Source of the DNA: Deltaproteobacteria bacterium
GTDB taxonomy: Bacteria; Desulfobacterota; SM23-61
NCBI GenBank assembly: GCA_016234425.1
Contig: JACRCA010000344.1
Coordinates: 1 to 9,716 of the forward strand
Reading direction: 5' to 3'
DNA length: 9,716 bases
A program made the position numbers and the translations under genes. Shown one piece after another: positions 6,179-9,716 of the stretch. Below the pieces are notes generated by a model. The model was not told where the DNA came from and made no database searches. It worked only from the letters and a program-made list of their open reading frames with translations. The first letter of the stretch is position 1; the number at the start of each line of letters is the position of its first letter.

Positions 6179-7417
6179 TCATCGGGCCTTCCATGGCCTC
6201 ATAGGGTAGATTGGCTTTCCTTCAGCCGTTTCAATGGGAAAAACGTGAACCAGTTTTCCTCCCTGCACCTGAACCACCACCGGAGGATGAATTTCATTTG
6301 CGCCATCCGGGGCAAAGCGGATCGGGCCGTAGAAATTGTCGAAGCGCTTGGAATAGAGGTACTGCCTGATTTTTTCTCGATCTCGATCTTTCAAGGGGGG
6401 AGTGATTCCCAGCTCCTGCACCGCCTGTTGCTGAATTAACGCTCCGGCCACGCTCGCGGCCTCCACGAAATCTGGAGCCCTGCCAAACCTCTTTAAATAT
6501 TGGTTATTAAAATCCCGGGCCCTTCCAAAAACATCATCCCGGTACGGTAGATTGGGAGTCCATTCCGAAGCCGCAAAAGCATACTCTGCATCTTTGCCGA
6601 GAGAGTCAACAAAATCCGGAACCGTGGGCCCGTAGCTGAAAAAAACCCCTTTGGGGGAAAAGTCGATCTCTTTCAGACTCTTCATCGTGCGCATGGCCAC
6701 CAGGGAGTGGGACCCAATCAAAAGCACATCGGGCCTCTTCTCTTTTACTTTATTCAGCAGGGAATTGTAGTCCGTCAGAGCCATGGGAAAAAGTTCGAAA
6801 TGGAGGATTCTCACCCCCACTTTTTGCGCATAAACCTTGAAGCCATCTGCAGCGTCCGCGCAGAAGGGAATGTTTGCCCCGATGATCGCGGCAGTTTCCG
6901 GACGGGGATTGAGCGTGGGTAGGATTTCCACGCATCCCCGAACTTCCTCCGGGGCCTTTCCCAGCAAGGAGAAATAATATCGAAAGCCCCGGTCGAAAAG
7001 CTTGAGCGTACTGGCGGCTCCCGAAGTCATGGGATAGCGAAATCTTTCCGACACCGCGCTGGCCGCGATCACCTGGCTGCTCCCAAAACCACCCAGGAGG
7101 AGGTCCACTTTATCTTCCGTAATCAGTTTTTCCGTGAGCTTAGCACTGGTTGGAGGGTCGCTTTTGTCGTCATAGAAAATCAATTCCACGGGATAGCGCT
7201 TCTCTCTGATTTCAATCCCCCCTTTGGCATTTACCGTTTCTTTCCAAAATAGGTAGGCATCCTTCACCAGAGCTCCATCTTTGCCAAAAGCCCCGGTCAA
7301 CGGGACAGGGAATCCAAATCGGAGCGGGCGCTCTGCGCCCAACGATTCAGTAGGCGAACTCAAAAAAAGGAAAAGGGCGAAGTTGATGAAGATTCCCGAA
7401 TAAATTTTCTTGTTCAT
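6179..7417 (-). CDS. ABC transporter substrate-binding protein, branched-chain amino acid (LivK/Peripla_BP_6) type
   Basis: A 412-residue exported binding protein for the adjacent LivHMF proteins. Signal peptide: MNKKIYSGIFINFALFLFLS, cleaved probably after about residue 28 (near SLGA|ERP). No lipobox is present. The mature part opens with RFGFPVPLTGAFGKDG, the usual LivK-like entry strand. It continues with a KLTEKLITEDKVDLLLGGFG segment, in which GGFGSS corresponds to the conserved loop contacting the ligand amino and carboxyl groups, and YNSLLNKVKEKRPDVLL from the second lobe. The frame is open to a GTG at 7441, but I chose the ATG at 7417-7415: it begins the basic/hydrophobic signal sequence and has GAAGAGG 6 nt upstream. 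Members of this family bind branched-chain amino acids, amides, urea or aromatic compounds; the ligand here cannot be told by eye. Confidence 0.92.
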   Translation of the reverse strand: MNKKIYSGIFINFALFLFLSSPTESLGAERPLRFGFPVPLTGAFGKDGALVKDAYLFWKETVNAKGGIEIREKRYPVELIFYDDKSDPPTSAKLTEKLITEDKVDLLLGGFGSSQVIAASAVSERFRYPMTSGAASTLKLFDRGFRYYFSLLGKAPEEVRGCVEILPTLNPRPETAAIIGANIPFCADAADGFKVYAQKVGVRILHFELFPMALTDYNSLLNKVKEKRPDVLLIGSHSLVAMRTMKSLKEIDFSPKGVFFSYGPTVPDFVDSLGKDAEYAFAASEWTPNLPYRDDVFGRARDFNNQYLKRFGRAPDFVEAASVAGALIQQQAVQELGITPPLKDRDREKIRQYLYSKRFDNFYGPIRFAPDGANEIHPPVVVQVQGGKLVHVFPIETAEGKPIYPMRPWKAR

Positions 7418-7467
7418 CCCCTGCCTCTTCACTGCTGTCACCCCCTGGGAAAATGGAAGTATCCTAT

Positions 7468-7495
7468 ATTATCAAAAAATGCCCAGATTATGCAA
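7468..7495 (-). promoter_or_regulatory. Weak promoter candidate for the Liv operon
   Basis: On the minus strand TTGCAT (7495-7490) and GATAAT (7473-7468, 5/6 match to the -10) are 16 nt apart, about 50 nt before the ATG at 7417. The -35 match is poor (3/6). It lies in the 152-bp divergent spacer with mtnA. No convincing promoter or ribosome binding site for mtnA itself was seen in that spacer. Confidence 0.3.
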
Positions 7496-7569
7496 AAGCA
7501 AAAGATTCTGCTGGATCCCCAAGATGATTTCTTCTTGCTGCGGGGTGGCCACTATGCTAATTTACAGTC

Positions 7570-8664
7570 ATGGCTTTTAAAACCCTGGAATGGAAGAAGG
7601 GAAAACTTGTTCTTCTGGATCAAACCAGGCTTCCCCTGAAGGAAGTTTATGTGGAGTGTCTAACTTACCAGGAGGTAGCCCAGGCCATCAAGAATATGGT
7701 CGTTCGGGGAGCCCCGGCCATTGGCGTGGCTGCAGCCTTTGGCATGCTCCTCGGTGCCCGAGAATCCAACGCCCGAACCCCGGCCACTTTCCGGCGGGAA
7801 ATGGATAAAGTAAGTCAGACTCTCCTGGCCACCCGTCCCACAGCTGTAAACCTTCTTTGGGCTGTGGAGCGAATGAAAAGGGTGGCTGAAGAGAACATGG
7901 GAAAAGGGATGCTGGTTGTTGGGAAAAAACTCCAGGAAGAAGCGCTACGCCTCCTCGAGGAGGATGTGCAGACCAACCGGGAACTGGGAAGGCAAGGGCA
8001 AATTCTCATTCCCGACGGTTGTTCCATTCTCACCCACTGCAACGCCGGAGCCCTGGCCACGGCCGGCTATGGGACAGCTCTGGGAGTGATCCGCGCCGCT
8101 TTCGAAGCCGGAAAACGAATTCATGTCTTTATCGACGAAACCCGCCCCTTCCTCCAGGGTTCTCGCCTGACCGCCTGGGAGCTGATGAAAGACGGGATTC
8201 CTTGCACCCTGATCGCAGACAATATGGCCGGGGCGCTCATGGCCCAGGGGAAAATTCAGCTGACGATTGTCGGGGCAGACCGGATCGTGGCTAATGGCGA
8301 CGTGGCCAACAAAATCGGGACCTATTCCCTGGCCCGGCTTTGCCATGTCCATCGCATTCCTTTTTATGTGGCCGCTCCCACTTCCACCATCGACCTCTCC
8401 ATAAAAAGGGGGGAGGCCATCCCGATTGAACAAAGATCTCCGGCAGAATTGACTTCCTTCAATGGACGACGCATTACCCCGGAAGGAATGCGGGTGTTAA
8501 ACCCAGCTTTTGACGTCACCCCCCATCGGTATGTTACCGCCATCATCACAGAAAAAGGAATTATCCAGAAGTTTTTTAGGACGGGTTTGAAGAAAATTTG
8601 TTTTCCCCCATCCTATTTCTCCCCCTCGAGGGAGGAGGGCTGGGAGGGGAGGAGGAGGAGATGA
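7570..8664 (+). CDS. mtnA: S-methyl-5-thioribose-1-phosphate isomerase MtnA, with repeat-derived C-terminal tail
   Basis: A cytoplasmic enzyme of methionine salvage. It converts 5-methylthioribose 1-phosphate to 5-methylthioribulose 1-phosphate, recycling the methylthioadenosine made in polyamine synthesis. The family (eIF-2B alpha-like fold) is clear from LEWKKGKLVLLDQTRLP (6-22), RGAPAIGVAAAFG (46-58), THCNAGALAT with the catalytic cysteine C157, and GADRIVANGDVANKIGTYSLA with the catalytic aspartate D237. These match the Cys160/Asp240 pair of the Bacillus enzyme. At 364 residues it is somewhat long. The normal end (VTAIITEKGIIQKFF) is followed by about 28 extra residues (RTGLKK... to EGWEGRRRR) encoded by a G-rich repeat. 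The start ATG at 7570 fits family alignment but has no clear ribosome binding site. No other salvage gene is in the window. Confidence 0.97.
   Translation: MAFKTLEWKKGKLVLLDQTRLPLKEVYVECLTYQEVAQAIKNMVVRGAPAIGVAAAFGMLLGARESNARTPATFRREMDKVSQTLLATRPTAVNLLWAVERMKRVAEENMGKGMLVVGKKLQEEALRLLEEDVQTNRELGRQGQILIPDGCSILTHCNAGALATAGYGTALGVIRAAFEAGKRIHVFIDETRPFLQGSRLTAWELMKDGIPCTLIADNMAGALMAQGKIQLTIVGADRIVANGDVANKIGTYSLARLCHVHRIPFYVAAPTSTIDLSIKRGEAIPIEQRSPAELTSFNGRRITPEGMRVLNPAFDVTPHRYVTAIITEKGIIQKFFRTGLKKICFPPSYFSPSREEGWEGRRRR
8619..8660 (+). repeat. G-rich dispersed repeat, copy 2, at the mtnA 3' end
   Basis: A C-rich then G-rich stretch centred on the perfect palindrome CCCTCGAGGG (8623-8632), followed by purine-rich GGAGG units to 8660. 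It resembles the copy at 4213-4252 read on the opposite strand, with the same order of C-block, short centre and GGGAGG blocks. Here it is translated as the final residues of MtnA, and its last GGAGGAGGAG is a strong ribosome binding site for the next gene. Confidence 0.6.
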
Positions 8665-9119
8665 TCTCTCAATCGATGGTGGAATTGATTGAAAAGAACG
8701 CGGATAAGTTGGCCAGGCAATGGTTAGAGGATGTAACCAAAAATGTCCATACCCCTTTCTATCATACCTTCAATCAGGACTACCTTTATGAACGAGCCTT
8801 CAATATGTATAAAAGCTTGGGGCGCTGGCTCAGTGTCCAGACCCCCAAGGAAGAGACTGTCAAGTTTTACAAAAAATATGGGCGCGATCGCTACCGCGAG
8901 GGTTTCCCCCTTCCAGAATTGATTTACTCTTTCATCCTCTTTCGCCGTCACCTCTGGCTTTTCATCCTGCACGCTGGTTTCTACGAGACGGCCTACGAAT
9001 TGCTCCGCGCTCTGGAACTCAACAACCGGGTGATCCTTTTTTTCGACCGGGCCATGCACGGCATGGCCTTGGGGTACGAGGAATCCCGGAAAAATCCCCC
9101 GACTAAATCCCCTCAATAA
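8661..9119 (+). CDS. Stand-alone RsbRD N-terminal-domain-like protein (stress-sensor globin-like helical domain)
   Basis: A 152-residue soluble, mostly helical protein resembling the RsbRD_N domain (Pfam family RsbRD_N) found at the N-terminus of RsbR-type stressosome proteins. Recognised pattern: ELIEKNADKLARQWLEDV (8-25), TPFYHTF (31-37), YERAFNMYKSLGRWL (43-57), KKYGRDRYREGFPLPELIY (71-89), RRHLW (95-99) and LELNNRVILFFDRAMHGMAL near the end. The usual C-terminal STAS domain is absent, so it may act as a free sensor or partner protein; that is inference. The start ATG at 8661 forms an ATGA overlap with the mtnA stop and has GGAGGAGGAG just upstream. The longer frame from 8598 would translate repeat sequence. 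Recognition is from memory of the domain pattern. Confidence 0.75.
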   Translation: MISQSMVELIEKNADKLARQWLEDVTKNVHTPFYHTFNQDYLYERAFNMYKSLGRWLSVQTPKEETVKFYKKYGRDRYREGFPLPELIYSFILFRRHLWLFILHAGFYETAYELLRALELNNRVILFFDRAMHGMALGYEESRKNPPTKSPQ

Positions 9120-9433
9120 TCGAAACTTACGATTCCGTCGGCCGTTACGACGATAATCATTCTCTTGGCATCCCGGATGACCAGGGTGAAGTCCTGGTAT
9201 GTCTTGCCGTTAATAATCAGCCCGGTCAACTCGTTCCCCTCTGATAAAACCCGGCACCCTTCGTATTTTTCGACCACCTTTTTAACCAGGGCCAGCCGTT
9301 GACCCTTGACCTTCTCGCCCCGCTCCATCAGGATGCGCTTCTGGGCCGGACCTTGATCCTGGGCCCACATTTTCATCACCCCAGGGTTCATGAAAAATAG
9401 GAATATCGAGATCATAACCGCCCACTTCTTCAT
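9113..9433 (-). CDS. Small exported protein of unknown function
   Basis: A 106-residue protein with a clear signal peptide (MKKWAVMISIFLFFMNPGVM..., probable cleavage near residue 24, MWA|QDQ). The mature part is about 80 residues. It begins with a charged, probably helical stretch (KRILMERGEKVKGQRLALVKKVVEKYEG) and ends in short strands (LTGLIINGKTYQDFTLVIRD, MIIVVTADGIVSFDY). This suggests a helix plus small beta sheet. I do not recognise the family. The single mature cysteine (CRVL) offers no disulfide partner within the protein. The ATG at 9433 is preceded by a purine-rich AAGGGGGAAAGG. Its 3' end overlaps the RsbRD_N-like gene tail-to-tail by 7 nt (9113-9119), with no terminator hairpin between them. 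Confidence 0.7.
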   Translation of the reverse strand: MKKWAVMISIFLFFMNPGVMKMWAQDQGPAQKRILMERGEKVKGQRLALVKKVVEKYEGCRVLSEGNELTGLIINGKTYQDFTLVIRDAKRMIIVVTADGIVSFDY

Positions 9434-9464
9434 CCTTTCCCCCTTTTTCGTATTGTCAAGAACT

Positions 9465-9638
9465 AACCACAGAGGCCTCCGAGAAATTATTAATTTTTCA
9501 GAGAGTTAAAAAAGGGAAATTAATGAGCCAAGGCTTCCTCATAGACGCTCTCTAATAAGCCAGGCCCTAATGTGGAATGAACTGCGAGGGCGCGGGATAT
9601 GATTGAACACAGAGGATTTCTCTGTGAACTCTGTGGTT
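9465..9638. repeat. Short inverted repeats (AACCACAGAG/CTCTGTGGTT) flanking a gene relic
   Basis: AACCACAGAG at 9465-9474 is matched by its exact complement CTCTGTGGTT at 9629-9638. Next to the right copy is a further hairpin: CACAGAG (9608-9614) with CTCTGTG (9620-9626), 5-nt loop. Direct CTCTGTG units lie at 9620 and 9629. CACAGAG-type repeats are very common between genes of uncultured Desulfobacterota and other MAGs (general knowledge). They enclose most of the GxxExxY relic, about 174 bp in all. No target-site duplication was recognised. Confidence 0.55.
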
Positions 9639-9642
9639 TCAT
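9520..9642 (-). pseudogene. Truncated GxxExxY-family gene relic
   Basis: A 40-codon frame (ATG at 9642-9640, TAA at 9522-9520). Residues 14-40 read IISRALAVHSTLGPGLLESV then YEEALAH. This includes the family-defining G-x-x-E-x-x-Y signature (G28, E31, Y34) and the typical VHxxLGPGLLESVYEEALAH block of GxxExxY proteins. Complete members are about 120-130 residues, so roughly the last 90-100 are missing and replaced by AT-rich sequence. The first 13 codons are translated CACAGAG-repeat sequence rather than the normal N-terminus. The relic therefore appears broken at both ends. The function of the family is not established. Confidence 0.7.
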
Positions 9643-9716
9643 ATGTTCCCTTTCTCGGTTTTAGTGTCGGCATGGTGTTTGATGACCAGAGCCTGCACCA
9701 TGAAGATGACCCCTTC
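9639..9716 (-). CDS. Possible 3' end of a gene running off the right edge
   Basis: An open minus-strand frame of 25 codons from the window edge ending EGVIFMVQALVIKHHADTKT-EKGNI, with TGA at 9641-9639. The mix of a hydrophobic stretch and a charged tail is reasonable for the cytoplasmic end of a membrane protein. The segment is too short to identify, and another minus-strand frame is also open here. The stop codon lies at the border of the CACAGAG repeat. Confidence 0.3.
   Translation of the reverse strand, partial: EGVIFMVQALVIKHHADTKTEKGNI

Noticed and set aside
7945..8433. 162-codon minus-strand open frame
   Set aside because: It lies antisense inside mtnA, whose catalytic motifs are intact; the protein has no recognisable pattern and the frame follows from the codon bias of mtnA.
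9454..9459. Perfect TTGACA on the minus strand upstream of the small exported protein
   Set aside because: A -10 box at normal spacing would fall on the start codon region, leaving no room for a leader and the ribosome binding site.
1..9716. CRISPR array, tRNA, rRNA or riboswitch
   Set aside because: No regularly spaced direct repeats, cloverleaf-like segments or recognisable riboswitch core were seen on either strand by eye.

Overview
The window looks like a chromosomal segment of an uncultured Desulfobacterota (Deltaproteobacteria)-type bacterium. That placement is an inference. It rests on a branched-chain amino acid-type uptake cassette next to a peptide-type one, the tail of a REP-associated transposase with a DnaA-like C-terminus, a GxxExxY remnant, a stand-alone RsbRD_N-type protein, and several intergenic repeats of the kind common in such genomes. 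No 16S rRNA or tRNA gene is present to confirm it.

Left part (1-3100, minus strand): a peptide/nickel-type ABC importer, read right to left. It comprises a family 5 solute-binding protein (3100-1442), a DppB-type permease (1212-271) and the N-terminal part of a DppC-type permease (278 to beyond base 1). The two permease genes overlap by 8 nt. The binding-protein and permease genes are separated by 229 bp filled with nested inverted repeats. A good sigma70-type promoter candidate lies upstream of the binding-protein gene.

Centre (3222-7417, minus strand): a Liv/HAAT-type importer with a binding protein (7417-6179), livH, livM and livF. No livG lies between livM and livF. That 174-bp gap holds only two repeat sequences. 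Between livF and the peptide operon lies a 54-codon relic of a REP-associated tyrosine transposase.

Right part (7570-9716): divergent from the Liv genes, mtnA (methionine salvage) is followed by a gene for a stand-alone RsbRD_N-like protein through an ATGA stop/start overlap. A G-rich repeat at the junction encodes the extended MtnA tail and supplies the ribosome-binding site of the next gene. A convergent gene for a small exported protein overlaps the RsbRD_N gene by 7 nt. The right end carries a broken GxxExxY gene between short inverted repeats, and possibly the 3' end of another gene.

Taken together this is an ordinary metabolic and transport region shaped by repeat and mobile-element decay. 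I see no defence system, CRISPR array or clearly new multi-gene system. The most notable points are the missing livG, an EF-hand-like loop in the peptide-binding protein, and the repeat-built mtnA/RsbRD_N junction.
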